Part shown: piece after piece, positions 44,750-57,649 of the stretch
Layout: each line of letters begins with the position of its first letter
Position numbering within the stretch: position 1 is the first letter of the stretch
From: Larix kaempferi
Taxonomy: Eukaryota > Streptophyta > Pinopsida > Pinales > Pinaceae
Assembly: GCA_027924585.1 (NCBI GenBank)
Contig: BSBM01000372.1
Span: 32,110,001-32,174,000, forward strand
Direction of reading: 5' to 3'
Length of the DNA stretch: 64,000 nucleotides
Notes under the pieces: model-generated
Databases searched by the model: none
What the model saw: the letters and a program-made list of their open reading frames with translations, nothing else
Told to the model about the DNA's origin: nothing
Program-made: the position numbers and the translations under genes

Positions 44750-45600
44750 CCTTGGATGGTTCAGGCATTGCATAAATGGTTTTTTATTATTGAGTGAACT
44801 CAACAAATAAATGATTGATTCTTGGATAGTAGTTGAGTTCCTTTAGTTCTCCACCTACACCATTAGCATACCATACAATTATGCAATTGAGGCACAATTG
44901 TATATGGACATGAGGGGTTAAAATTTGTTGAACATCTTGGGAAACACACCATTTGTTGCAAGTTGACTTCATTGATTTAACCCATTTTGAAAACATATAT
45001 TATGGTGTTAGGTCATCAACCTTTCCTTTCCATCCTGGTGCAAAACATTGAAAATTCGACATTGTTGATACATTTGGGATGTTATATTCACTGACCAGGA
45101 AAACCCTTTCTGTAACAATTCAAATAAGAAATGATGGGTACCGCATTGACTTGTTACTTACTTGGTATTCTTCACAATTTACCCGTAATAAATTTGCATG
45201 ATGGTTGGCACAATTGTCAACTATGTTGTCTTTAATAATGTGTCCTATGGCTTCAAGCATATGCAATACAACATCTAAGACTTGACCAGAGCCAATCAAG
45301 CACAATGAAACTATAACACATGCTCATTTTATCCTTTCTTCCTTGACCTGGTTGATCATTAATCCTTTTGAATTCTTTGTTGTCACATCTACAATAAGTT
45401 TCTCAATCCATTCTAGTGGGTTAGTTGTCTTTGGGATGGTTTTATAGCATTTTTTGGTCATCACCAACCTCTAATGAATTGATTGGCCAAGAACTATCCA
45501 TATTGATTCTTGCTCTATTGAAAATATACTGAAAAATTACTCTTTTCTTCATATCCTTGCCTTTCATTTAAGAAACACATGGGTACCCATTCCATCCCTT
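44750..45600 (-). pseudogene. Decayed ORF, not recognised
   Basis: Minus-strand frames join with few breaks into protein-like text: INMDSSWPINSLEVGDDQKM (about 45510-45450), VDNCANHHANLLRVNCEEYQ (about 45220-45160), and FSKWVKSMKSTCNKWCVSQD followed by YANGVGGELKELNYYPRINH (44990-44800). The composition, with Trp, Cys and His, is unlike random AT-rich translation. I cannot assign a family; it may be part of an LTR element or a host-derived fragment. Confidence 0.35.
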
Positions 45601-45723
45601 GAGAAGGTGTGGGTATATCCTAAAAAGGAATAATAATAATAAGTGTACCCTTAAGCATGGTTTATGATATTTTTCCACATATACAAACCTAATTCCTATT
45701 TGCAACAAACTCAACTAACCCTT

Positions 45724-45784
45724 TATGATATAAATTGAGTCCATAATGCCCCTTCTCCAATATTTGGACTCAATTTATATCATA
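45724..45784. repeat. Perfect 19-bp inverted repeat
   Basis: TATGATATAAATTGAGTCC (45724-45742) and its exact reverse complement (45766-45784) enclose a 23-nt loop. Flanks are AT-rich spacer. Confidence 0.85.
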
Positions 45785-45964
45785 TATAGTTGGTTTATTT
45801 TGTTGGTAATGAGGATTAGGGCTACATATGTGGTAAATTCCTATAAATCTTACTGAGGATGTTTGACTAAAATAAGGTATTTTTCACAAAGGTCAAATAG
45901 TTTAAGAAATTGCTTACATAATAGATCACGAATCACTACACATTGATTTTTTAATGGTTAAAAA

Positions 45965-46285
45965 TTTCAGAGAGAGAAACAATCTATAACCATATCCAAA
46001 TAGCCACTTGAGACAATATATTAATGCAAATGGAAAAACAATTTACATATGGGTTTCTAATAATCAATCATTAGCTAGTGACCCACCATGCTCTTCAAAT
46101 AGAGATCATGGAATAATAGGGTGCTAAGAAATGGATCAATTTAGCCATTAAGATGGAGGACAAAATGAATTGTTGCATCACTCTATGTCTAGAACATATT
46201 GTGACCATTAGATGACATAAGTACAAATGCATGCATTAGGCCAAGATGATATTAACTAACTCTTAAGTGTCTAAATATCCTAACA
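45965..46285 (-). repeat. 3' LTR of the copia element
   Basis: The right edge is fixed by the polypurine tract and the TGTTAGG start. The left edge near 45965 is uncertain (the sequence there reads tttcagagagagaaac on the plus strand). Confidence 0.5.
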
Positions 46286-46385
46286 TCCCCATTAAGAGCA
46301 AATTGGGATACGATTGAATAATTTACAAAGATGAAACAATAGGAGAAGGAAGGAGCCATTAGAGCCTATCCCCTTGCAGTGACAA

Positions 46386-47690
46386 ATTCTTGAACACCTA
46401 ACATAGATCAAAGTTTATAAAACTTTGCTTCTATAAGATACTTTGTGAATATTTCTATAGCTTGATCATTTCTAGGAAATAATTGTGAAATTCTAATTCA
46501 CAGCAGATCATGGAGCCGAGTATAGCTCGTAGAGAAAGAATGAGAAGAAAAGACGAATTATAGTGAAAACTGCAGTAAAAATGAGTAGACAATTAATCAT
46601 GCATGATAACTTAGATAAGAACATAGTAATGTCACATGATCCAATAATCAGTATAGTCAACAATGATGTTACAATGGAGAGAATTCGAATCACCTAGGAT
46701 AATTTGAGTCTCAGTTGATCTAGCATAGGAATTGTCACCACTTGAGTGCTTTGGAAGACCCAAACTCAACTAAAGTGAACCTAAACCTAGTTAACTGAAC
46801 ACACAATCAGTTAACTAACCAAGGAGGGTGCATTAGTGAGTTTTTCATGCAAATCACTCAAAAAAGGGTGCATGCGGCCATAGTCAGTGGCATTCGGAGC
46901 ACAACCCCCCCACAAGAGTCAGCTAACTCAGGTGGAATGAACTGGAACATTGAGTAGGCTCCTAAAAAATATGAAACTGGCTTAAGTGGTCCTAAAATGA
47001 TGCATGAAGGGTGCATAAGGTGGTAGATGGATCCTGGATGACATCTGCACACCACTAGGGGGAAAATGACATCATCAACTACTATGAAAATGAAATAATG
47101 CTAGGTAGGACAAGGGTGGAGTATTAAAATATCCTAACAATAATAACACTTTGAGAATGCAATCCTAAATAAGCTTTCTGATGAAATGCATAAGTGGCTC
47201 AATGTGTTTGTTGTGCCAATGTTGAACTAGATATTTGGTGAGTTTTATGGCACTCTGATTGTCACTCTAAAGGGTATTTGGATGTTGTTGTTGGAATGAA
47301 AAATATGAAAGGATTTGTTGAGTCCACATGGATTCTTTACTTGCAATAATGGTGGCTTGATACTCTTCTTTTGTTGAGTAAAGAGAAAGAGCTTGTTGTT
47401 TTTTACAAGCCTAAGTGATAGGTCTAGAACCAAGAATGAAAACATAACTTGCAGAATACTTTTGATAATTAGGTTCCCTATCTCAATTGGAATCAGTGAA
47501 ACCAACCAACAAAGGACACCCCCCAAAAATGTATTGAATCCCAAATTGAATTGTACCCCAGATATATCGAAGTATTATTTTTGTTGATTTCCAATGATTT
47601 TCATGGGCCGTTTGCATATACTAGGCAACATGCCCAATAACAAAGGAAATGCTAGTATGGATATGAGTCAAATACAAAAGTATTCTAACT
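46386..47690 (-). pseudogene. Copia RNase H, split by a solo LTR
   Basis: The N-terminal part (47580-47160) reads, with stops, LLVGFTDSN, then SASYVFILGSRPIT and KKQQALSLYSTKEEYQATII, the copia RNase H core, and NKHIEPLMHFIRKLI near 47200. The reading resumes beyond the solo LTR with NDQAIEIFTKYLIEAKFYKL and MLGVQEFVTARG (46480-46386), the usual copia RNase H end. The enzyme would remove RNA from the RNA/DNA hybrid. Confidence 0.8.
46484..47139 (-). repeat. Solo LTR inserted in the copia RNase H
   Basis: On the minus strand it begins TGTTAGGATATTTTAATACT and ends in TTTCACA. The flanking 5-bp duplication ataat is perfect (46479-46483 and 47140-47144). Coding sequence of one RNase H is found on both sides, which proves insertion. 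No internal sequence or second LTR, so it is a solo LTR left by recombination. It has the same TGTTAGGATATTT start as the host element's own LTR. Confidence 0.88.
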
Positions 47691-48290
47691 AAATGATGGC
47701 ACAAGGTGGCATATACTTCAGGTGTAGTGTAGGTGGCAGTAAGTTTGATTCTAGCCTAGAATGGATATGGGGTTGGCTTACAATCTTCCATGTAAAAGTA
47801 GTGAAGAACATCACAACCATGCTTACTGCGAGAAATAAAAATTCATTCTTTCTTTTGCAATACTTGGTGGCCAAGAAAATAATGCAAATGTACTAAGTCA
47901 GTTATTTCAAATGTCTTCCTAAGATTAGATTTCACATGGGTTAAAATTTTAGGGTCACTAATAATAAGAATAAGGTCATCAACATAAATAAAAAGGATTG
48001 TGAGATGGATTCCTACTTTCCTAATATAGACATTGGGGTCAGAATGACATCTAGAAAAACCAATGTCAAGAAGAAATCTATCCATTTTAGCATACCAAGC
48101 CCGAGGAGCTTGCTTAAGGCCATAGAGAGATGTCTAGAGATGACAAACAAGGATGGATTTTTTCTGAACATAGCCATGAGGTTATTCCATGTAAATTTTA
48201 TTATAAATCCCCATGCAATAAGGTGGATTTGACATCCATTTGATAGACCTCCCATTTATGTGAAGAACCAAGGGATATATCTATTAGAAT
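47691..48290 (-). pseudogene. Copia reverse transcriptase, C-terminal part
   Basis: Frames read HKWEVYQMDVKS at the start, then MDRFLLDIGFSRCHSDPNVY and ILFIYVDDLILIISDPKILT with the YVDD catalytic box, then LVHLHYFLGHQVLQKKE (48085-47843). These are clear copia RT motifs. Stops are present. The N-terminal part continues beyond the inserted solo LTR at 48891 and up, as FAHVTKMNSI. Confidence 0.85.
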
Positions 48291-48890
48291 CGATAAATAT
48301 GCAATAACATATACTAATAGATTACTAACATGCAAATCAATAACCATAATCTTACTAGTCTAATATCCTATCAACATAAGCATCAAATAATCAATAGAAT
48401 ATGTAAGAAAGGAAAGAAAGAAGAGAGTACTTTTTTTATGTGGTAAAACCCCAAGATGGGGAAACATCCACAGAAGTCTGATTTTATTATTCTTTAGGAA
48501 ACTTTCACTCTTACAATATTTGGCACCCCCACATAAGCATCATATCACATTCCATCTTGTCTTCTTGTCACAATGGATTTCCCATGTATTGTACCAAATG
48601 GGTCTCCTTGACCTCTATTACATATTCTAGAGGGATGGGTGTTCATATCCCATAATACATGTGGGATAATAATTTTCCACCTCCCTTATATAAATAATGG
48701 TAATAGGAGAATTTTACTCCATGATGCATGTGGGATAACTCCTTTTTCGTAAGTTAGAGAATTATGAAGAATATTATTCCTTCTTATTCTAGGTAGGACT
48801 AATTGTGTCTACAAAATGCCTTAGCTAGGCTTGTACAACAATAAATGAGACCACTATACATCATAGTAGACATAATTGCACATTCTAACA
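48291..48890 (-). repeat. Solo LTR inserted in the copia RT
   Basis: Starts TGTTAGAATGTGC on the minus strand at 48890. RT coding sequence lies on both sides. The flanks agaat (48286-48290) and agaaa (48891-48895) are a likely target duplication with one change. The left edge is less certain than the right. Confidence 0.65.
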
Positions 48891-49499
48891 AGAAAAAAAA
48901 AATGGAATTCATTTTGGTGACATGGGCAAAGGCTTCATTGTTCCCAATTTCTTGAACTTCGAAAAATATTTTTTCAACTAATCAGACATTTCAACATTTC
49001 CATATGATGCATAATTAGTTCTATACACTCATTCTCATATGTCAAGTTTTCTTTCTTTGGAAGAGATTAAAAATCCCAAGTATCATTCACCATTAAGAAA
49101 TGATATTCTTCATTCATTTCTACATCACCATCTGGATGGATAAAATCTTCTACAAATGTTTCTAAATCACGAGTCTTGAGAACTCGATCCAAAAGAGAAG
49201 AGGCTCATTGGAATTGTGAATATGTTCGACATTGATATTCAGGATCATTGACAATATCACCGACTGCTTCTCATATTGTACAAACCCATATAGGAAGCAA
49301 CAATGTTGGTGCATTTTCATGTTCAACGGACTCAACTGGAGGAATCTAAGAAAGTGGATGTGGTTTTCATCCTCACTATAATCATCTAAAGAAGAAACAA
49401 AAATAGGACCACTAGCGGAAAATTTGGGAATTGAACATCGTACAATCATTGAAGATGGATTGTAAATTGAAGCAAGAAAACATACCAAATTAGGCTCAC

Positions 49500-50440
49500 A
49501 TGTCGAGATATTTTCATCAAATTTAACATCTTTCCTAATAATTATTTCATTGGATTGAGGTCAAAGAAGTCTATAATGTTTGAAACCTCTAGAATATCCA
49601 ACAAAAATGCATTTCTCACTCTTAGGTTATAATGCTTTCCATTTTTCATCAGGAATGTGAGCCCATGATTCACTGCTAAACACACAAAAGTGGCTTACAT
49701 TTGGTTTAATTTTACTCCATCCTTCTTCCAGAATTATATATTTTAAATCATTTGTGGGAGTGTGATTGACTATGAAATTGACACAATTAATGGCTTCTGC
49801 CCAAAATTGAGGTCTTAATCCCATATATTGGATCATACAATTTGCCATTTCTTTTAATGTGTTATTTTTTCTCTTGGCAATACCCGATTTTTCTGTGGTG
49901 TATATGGAACAATATGTTGTAATTGAATGCCTTATGCAGTATATTAATTCATAAATTTGTTGTTTACATATTCATCTCGATAATTTGTTCTTAACTTTTG
50001 TATTTGATGTCTACATTGTTTTTCTACAAGGGCCTTGTAGGCCAAACACATAATTCACACTTTAGTAAACCCAAGTGCATTTGGAGAATTCATCAATGAA
50101 ATTTAAGAAGTAATTGAACCAAGAGAAACAAGTAGAAGGAATACAACCACATGATTATGAACAAGATGGAAATGGGCCAAGGTGTGCCAAGGGGCATATT
50201 TGTCAAAATTACCTAGATGATGTTTGTCTAGAATACACCCAGGACAAAATCCATCTTTATAAGAAACAAGAGGAAATTATACCAATCACTATCTTTTGAT
50301 TACATAGATGCTGCAATGAGAGATGGTTTAGATGACCAAATCTCTCATGCCAAATTTTTCTCAAGTCATCATTATGAGCAATAAAAACTGATGGAAAAGA
50401 TGATGACCCAAAGTTGCAAAATCTGTACATCCTAGTCATA
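49500..50440 (-). pseudogene. Copia pre-integrase and integrase remnant
   Basis: LRKIWHERFGHLNHLSLQHL (about 50370-50310) is the conserved pre-integrase block with the first His pair of the zinc-binding domain. The downstream core reads MANCMIQYMGLRPQFWAEAI, NFIVNHTPTNDLKY and EGWSKIKPNVSHFCVFSSES (49848-49650), the copia integrase end region. Catalytic residues in between lie in disrupted frames. Confidence 0.82.
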
Positions 50441-50679
50441 TCATCAACAATTCTTGTTTTTAGGGAGTGATTAGGATCTTTTAAAACCTTTATTACAACT
50501 TGGTGAGGTGAAAACTCTACAGTATTACCTTCACTGGAATGATTGATCTAATAGATTGACATAATATTGCAGGAAAGACTTGGAACATGTGATACATCTT
50601 TGAAATGGACATCATCTATACAACTATTCCAAACCCTACAACACTAAGAGATATATCATAACCAACAAATATGTGTTTG

Positions 50680-51585
50680 GTTACATTCATTTACAGTAGA
50701 AATAATGGATTTATCCTTATCCATATGATAATATGCTCTAGGATCAATGAGCCACTCATTAGAAGAAGAAGAAGAAGTAGAAGTTGCATTGAAGGAAAAA
50801 CCATAAGTATAAATTGCATGTCAATGAGGAGAAGAGTTAGAAGAAGAATCAAAATTTATGTTGTGATTCATAAATGTTTCTCCCAAGGATTCTATTTTCA
50901 TGCAACATTTATATTCCACATGACTGTATTGTCCACAAAAAATGCAATGTTTCTCAATCTTCTTACCTTTCTTTAGTTCCTTTATCACCATTAGGCGTAG
51001 GAACTCACTGAGAGGGTTTTAGACCCTTGTTTTTCTTATTGTTGTGAGGTTGTTGCTTCTTTGTATTATTGTATTTATACTTCTATTGTGGCAGTAAGGA
51101 TTTTCTAGATGCATCATTAGTGTTGTCACCGCAAGATGCAAAAGCTTATATTGCTCTCTAAATAAAGGATAACAAAATTATTCAAGAGGGAGATCTTTGT
51201 AAGCATACACTAGAATTTCTCTGGTGGAGTGAAAAGTATATACAAAAGTAGAATAAGGACTACCAAGCTTAGCAATAATATCATAAATACATTGAATACA
51301 TGACTTAGGTATCCTGCATTCTTCTACTAAAATTTTAAGTCTTTTGAATTTAGAAAGATAGTCTTAAATGAAATAGAAATCACTTGGATTTGAAGCAACC
51401 AATTGATTTTCAGGCTAGTGAGCATGAATCTCATCGTGTCTATCAAATATAGTTTCGAACTTTATCTAAGCCTCATCTGGTTGGTAAATTACTTGAAGGT
51501 GAAATCATAATTCATTAGAGATGGGAATCCTGATTAATCCATGAGATTCATAATTTTTATTGTCCCATTTTGATTTCTTCGAATC
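50680..51585 (-). pseudogene. Copia gag with zinc knuckle and protease start
   Basis: Frames from about 51585 give a gag body (FETIFDRHDEIHAH, YLSKFKRLKILVEECRIPKS), then a standard knuckle CIFCGQYSHVEYKC (C-x2-C-x4-H-x4-C, about 50952-50911), then a Ser-rich linker and NEWLIDPRAYYHMDKDKSII (about 50760-50700), a mutated protease active site (usual form D-S-G). It is cut upstream at the junction with the LTR at 51595. Confidence 0.75.
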
Positions 51586-51594
51586 ACTAGTGGG

Positions 51595-51967
51595 GGTAGT
51601 TTATTTTCCCAAGGTAATCTAGTAAAATCCCTTACTTTGTAGGATTTCCCTATCTCAATACCTTTCATATGATCTAGGAACCATCATTAGGGTATCTTGT
51701 TCATAAATTGTTTATCTTTCATTAGTATCTTGTATTATCAAAAGGGTGGTTTGGCCTTTCGTACAAACTTCGATCACCTCCCATAGCTAGTCTAGTTCAC
51801 CATAGGTGTTCTAGGAGTATTAAAGAGAGGATAAACATTCCTAAAGTGACAACCAATATACCTTTTTGAGGACAGGATTCTCAAGATGTCATTGTCCTAG
51901 CAACCTTCATCTCTACCATCCTGAATAGCATCATACTGTTTGGGTTGCAATGGAAAATGTGATAACA
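51595..51967 (+). repeat. Gypsy-type LTR end, repeated at 62560-62875
   Basis: Shared blocks such as GTTTATCTTTCATTAGTATC, TCTTGTATTATCAAAA, CTCCCATAGCTAGTCTAGTT and AGTGACAACCAATATA match a segment 11 kb downstream in the same order. The right edge ends gataaca and is followed by TTTTCGGGACCATTATGGGG, which has the layout of the primer-binding region of Athila/Tat-type elements. The left part is replaced by the copia element. Confidence 0.65.
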
Positions 51968-52585
51968 TTTTCGGGACCATTATGGGGGACGAATAGACTG
52001 CCTCGGGTAAATTTATCTCTATATCCATGCTATTTAATGACATATCATTCGGTGGATACTAAATTTTTCTCATCTGGTGACTCCACAACGTGCCACTGTT
52101 TACGAAGGCATATAGAGACTCCATTGGGGAATATTAAATTTAAGAATCACAATGAACTACTATTGTTTTCTCCATCTTTCACCATCCTTAAAAGAACTAA
52201 CCGAATAGTTAATTAAGCTTAAATAACAAAAAGAGGAAAAATATCAGTGGGATTTGCAATCTCAGTATGAGGATGATTATGAATATGCCTATGGATGTGA
52301 ACCTCAATGAAAAAATATTACGATACCCTTAATTTTCCTCTTTTTTTCAGGTATCAAACCTTCTAAAGTAAATGTCCAAACCTCCTCTAGCAAGCTTCTA
52401 AGTAAGCATGATTATAGGTGTCAAACCTATTCAAGAATTTGTGGCCAAGATAGTCATTTGAATGATCCTCTTAATCCAATTGTATATCCAAATCAAGTCC
52501 CAAATAAAGCATACAAATAATTTGAAAAAAAAAAGACAAACCATCTCCATATAACCTCTTTGAAATAAACGAGGCACCTCATCGT

Positions 52586-54480
52586 ATGCCAAACAAATAT
52601 AATGAAAAGTTGCCTCATTTTAACGGAAGCAATACTATTTCGATCAAGGAGCATTTGGATGTGCTATGCTATTATATGGAATATTTAAATGCAACCGACA
52701 AAGATGTTTATATGAGAGCCCTTGGTGCAATTCTAGAGGGAGATGCCCGGCTATGGTTTGACCATTTAACACCGAGATCCACCACTAGATATGACATGCT
52801 TACAAATTTATTAATCAATGAATGGGGAGATACAATTGATGAGTTTTTAGAATTTCAATCATGTAATGATTGTATTGCCAAAGATCAGTTTGATAGGGAT
52901 TAACAAGATGACGATGATACTATGGTTGATGATTTTCCTTATCAATTGGAACCTTCCTCTACTGAACCAACAGTGAATGTTCCTTTGATGCATCTTATGA
53001 ATGAACCTTAAATCTATAGTAATGTCGCAAAGTATTTTAGGAACCATCATTCTAAATCCCATGTTGAAGTTAAATGCGACATTGATTAGATCATAGGAAA
53101 TACCATGTCATCATCGCTTAAGGAGGGCATAGATAATATTGTCATTTTGAATCACAGATGGAAATATAATGATCAACATCAAACGTACCACGATCAATAT
53201 TTAGGTGATCCATTAGAATAAACACTTGTAGTTGAAGATTTTATTTGCAAGCCTATCATTTCAACCCTAGATGAGAAACTCCATAGTCATTATGTGGTTG
53301 ATGATGATTTGAGGTAGTGTTTAAAAGATCCTAGTTTTGATTTTGGTCTTAATCAAGTAAATATAGAAGAAGCAGATGGTGAGGATAATCATAAATCCTT
53401 AATAGGGAAATCATGTGGCCATTATGAGATTGAAAACCAATTTTGTGAGGATGATCAACGGGTTATTGATAAACTTATTAATATTTTCCCTGGTCAAATG
53501 GGTGAAAGTAATAATCCATCTTCAATTAAACATAACTTAAAATCCAATTAAGGTCAATCCCAACATGATAATATGGTTGTGAATCAACCCGACCTTGAGC
53601 ATTATTTGTTAGAACTTTCAAGTTGGAATCAATGTTAGATTGAGTACAGGGAATCCTTAATAAATTTTCATCCCAATTCTTCTAATGTTGATGATATTCC
53701 TTATTCAATCCTTGATCGAGATGAGTTGGTTCAAACCTAGGTGTAAGTGGTTGTAGTGAATTGTGTCCTTGTGAAATAAATATTGAATTTATCCCCAATT
53801 TTGAAATCATTCATGGAATCAAGAACATCATTGATTTGAAATTTTTTCCCTATCATAAAATTCTAAGGTCAATTATTATAAACCACATGGGAGAAGATAC
53901 ACATTTTCAATCCACCCTCCCATCCTAGCTTTTGGAATCTTCCTTTAAAGTTTCATGTTCGAGTCAAGATTATGCTTTCAAGAATTCCAGTCATGAGCCT
54001 CATGAGTGTTAAAGGGTTAAATGCCATGTAGATCCCCTTTCCACCATATGTTATGAATAATACATTTCAATTCATTAATCATATTAAATGGTGGATGGAA
54101 ACTGTTTATAAATATCAATTTCGCCTTTGGCACTATCTTATCTCTCGTCATTTTGATGTTTTCTTGATATATAATCAACAAGTTTGGGGAATCTCTATTT
54201 CTGGTTTCTTAATTTTTAATTTATCCCGGGCTTGCTCTATCATCAATCATAAAGTGAAAGGAATTGATTTTTCTAGCCATGTGGATGAAGAGAACAATGA
54301 TAGCCAACAAATATTGAATCAAATGTCTTATCCTTTTATTCCATCATTTTTGAAAGATAAACCACATCATTTTTATGATCATATTGGTTTTTGGATGGAT
54401 GAAACTTGCAAAGATCAGTCTCAAGCCTAACATGATTTCATCTTACATTATTATGATTTTTTCCCAAATTTCGAACAAAA
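52586..54480 (+). pseudogene. Gypsy-like gag and following ORF
   Basis: From ATG at 52586, NEKLPHFNGSNTISIKEHLD and LEGDARLWFDHLTPRSTTRY are a retrotransposon gag core. A stop falls at 52903, but the same frame continues with scattered stops to about 53700 as an acidic, Asp/His/Asn-rich protein (for example LDEKLHSHYVVDDDLR, DDQRVIDKLINIFPG). Further on, 54053-54480 contains two related modules, one with HIKWWMETVYKYQFRLWHYL and one with HIGFWMDETCKDQSQA, about 300 bp apart. No protease or RT seen. Likely a non-autonomous relative of Athila/Tat elements. Confidence 0.65.
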
Positions 54481-57400
54481 GTTAGGATGACCATGATTTT
54501 CACTTTATTGATCTCTAATCTATTCTTGACTTGTTCTATTAAAAACCACTAAGGAAGATTTATTGATCTTTTAGATGAATGGTTGCATTAGACGGTTTTA
54601 CTTAGTGCTTGTTTGAATGCTAGAGTAGGGTAGGTAGGATGAATAAATTCGTACCCAAACAACAGTTGTATTTTATTTCTATTGTCTTTGCATTCTAAGT
54701 TTACTTTCATTTCTATTTTGAGTTTTTATATGTGTGTGTTTGTGTGTGTTTTTTATTTTTAAGTTATAAGTTAGTATTTCATTTCAGTCTTTCATCTAGA
54801 TTTGTTATTTAAGAATTTTCATTTTAGTCTTGTCATTTGATTTCAATTTTAGTTTATTATATAATATTGGTACATAGAATATTGGCGTCCGGTATGTGAG
54901 ATTGGTATAACATTTTTTATGATGTAGGTGCAGGTACTATGGATGATTAAAGGGTTGTTGAGGTTCTCAAGCGATCTCTCCCTTAATAACTTGTCCTAGT
55001 TGGATCCAGATGTTATCACATGCATAGTAGCTGGGCTACTTATCATATTTTCACACTAGATTTCCAGTCATGATCCTAGTCCTTACACTCAAGGAAGATT
55101 ATTATTAGAGAAAATTAGTGGTGTATGATGTATATATTTGTTCAACCGAATGATTCAGGGGCAGTAGTTGTGGGGACACCCTCATCACTTTGAGTCCCCT
55201 TCATGGCCTCCCTTGTTATGCATTTTCAGACCTTGGTTCATTCGAGCATAGTAGACTAGTTGGATGTATTCTTTCCTTGTCATGCAGAAACATCAACGTT
55301 AGTACATATGGATTAAAGTTGTAGTTGTAGGCTCAGTTATATTGCAAGGGTATTATTTTATGGATGTTGTGATTTCTATTGGTTTCCTGACTACATTAGA
55401 ATTTGTTATGCACTTATGGTCATTTTATTGGTTGGTCAATAGAATACTCTAGGAGTGATATAGGTGCATTAGTTGATAGTTTCATATACATGCTTTTTTT
55501 TAGGTTAACTAGTGTTGTAATGTATAGATAAGTTCCCTAACTCTTGGTTTTTGTGCTTGAACCTTTTCCACATTATCCATCTCACCCACCTTGTTTTGAA
55601 TCCCTTGACTTGGACATGACTGATTGACCTGCGTACCATGTTTTCTTGTGTCTCGACTTTGATGTGTGTAGAAACAGTTTGTTGACCCCGTTGATCTCTT
55701 TCTACATGTATATCATCGTGGGTTGAGTGTCGGTACATAGGCCTAGTCACCATAAGTGTATCCCCTAATGTCAAAGCAAGTTTCCCATCCTAGAAGTTAG
55801 TTAGCGGAAAAGGGAGTAGGTACTCATCATTGGTTTGATGTACCTCCCACTTCCTTGTAAAAGGGAATTATTGTGGAAACTCCATCAGGGCTATGCTCAC
55901 TGGAAGTGGAGATAAGTATGTGTCATTATTTGGGACCTGCAAGGCTATCTAGGGACGGTGCCTTTGGAGGCTATCTAACTAAAGGAATGGAAATGCAAAG
56001 TGGGGTTAAATTAGATATCCAAAGAAATGTAAAGAGTGAAAGTGAAATTGTGAAATCCAATTAAAGTGAAAGTGAAATTGTGAAATCCAATTAAAGTGAA
56101 AGTCAAATGCAATGAAATACAAAATATAAGTCCGTGAAATAAATAGGTTTTTATAAAGTTGAATGGGTAACTTCTAACCACTTCATCCATTTGTGAGATA
56201 CCACCCTTCCCTAGTGTTTTCCACTCCAACAAATGTCAGATAGGCCCTTTTCAATCCCTTCTCTCCAAAGGAAAATTGTGTCTATCTAAAAGTCAACTCC
56301 ACTTTGACCAAAACCTTTGAACCTTACTCATTTCATTTGTCACCTGAGAGATGAAGGATTGATCTATGGATTACATTGTGTATAGTTAATGTGAATAAGT
56401 GTATGTATGTAGAACTGTCATTTTGTATTATGTCGCACTATGTTAATGTCTTGCTCTTTTTATTTTTGCATTGACCGCTACGTGAATGGCATAAATTCGC
56501 ATCTAGTTGTTTTCCAATATTAATCATGATAAGGAATTACACCTCTCGCAGGATTCATACATGTTCAGTTGATTATTTTGAGCCATGGTCAACTTTTGTA
56601 CTTTTCTTGACTTTTTGAATTGGTCAAACCTTGGTTTGACTTGGTCAATGGGTCAAACCCGCAGCGGAACCCCATTACAGGTTATTAGAGTTCATATGAG
56701 TGCCTTTGGAGGCCAATTGGACTACTCCAAGAATCAATTGCTGAAGAAATGGCTTAATTCAATTTTTTTATAAAGTCAATGGGAAAATCACTAAGCCATT
56801 TTAAATTAAAACGTTGGATATTTCTTCACGGAGACTATGGGGTGAGTCCATGAAGATGGGTAACACTTTTTGGTCAAAAGTGATGGTGAAAATTCAAATT
56901 TTTACTCATTTATTAAATTGAAGTTCTCAAAACTCATATGTGCTTTGTGAATTCCGACATGCAATGAAAACACATATAGTAGTGATTTATATTGTCCTTA
57001 CACCTATATTTTTTTAAATAATAATATTATTTAATATGTCAAAATTGCATTTAACAATATGCTTGTTCTTGTAAATTTCAAGGAAAGTTAACAAACTGTG
57101 GCTTGTGTGCATGTAAACTAATTTAGTGATAAATGCATAATTTCTAGAAAAAAATATATGAACATAATCTACACAAAATGCAACATGGCACACATTTTTT
57201 TTAAAATTTATTTTGGAAAATTACTTTTTTATTATTAATTTTCGAAGTTGAGCATTGGAAATTTTAATCACATTTTGTGCACGTGTGTGTGCACGTAATT
57301 TTTGTTTATTGGATACTAAAATCGAAAAACAAAAATACCCTTTTGAAGACGATGCATTTATGTGGGGCATATAATTTTTTTGAAATTTTTTGGTTGTGTA

Positions 57401-57640
57401 CATTTTCTGTTGTTGATTTTTCTTTGCATTGCTTCGAAGTTCTAGACATGCCTTTTAAGTGTAAGTTTGAAAAAAAAAAAATTTATCATATGAACTGAAA
57501 AACCCATAAATTATATGCCAATGGATAGATGATTCATTAACGAAGCCATCAGTATCAAATCCGCCACCTAAGATGCATCCTAGGATAGGGTTTAGGCTTG
57601 GAAAATATCCCAATACAATTAAATTTGCAGAAATGGGGGT
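54481..57640. other. Internal non-coding region of the gypsy-like element
   Basis: No pol domain recognised. Notable items: a 30-bp tandem duplication AGTGAAATTGTGAAATCCAA at about 56034-56098; a cluster of GTCAA/TTGAC words at 56586-56660; an AT-rich stretch around 57000-57240. Short frames (55505-55774 minus, 56585-56773 plus) match nothing known to me. Confidence 0.45.
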
Positions 57641-57649
57641 TAAAAGTCT

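Larger units (their letters stand above)
45965..51590 (-). mobile_element. Minus-strand Ty1/copia element with nested solo LTRs
   Basis: Domain order leftward: gag with zinc knuckle, protease, pre-integrase region, integrase, RT, RNase H, then a polypurine tract TTAATGGGGA (rc of 46286-46295) and a 3' LTR starting TGTTAGGATATTTAGAC at 46285. That is a complete copia layout, decayed. The 5' end is lost at about 51590, where a different LTR begins. Two other LTRs are inserted in pol (46484-47139 and 48291-48890). Confidence 0.8.
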
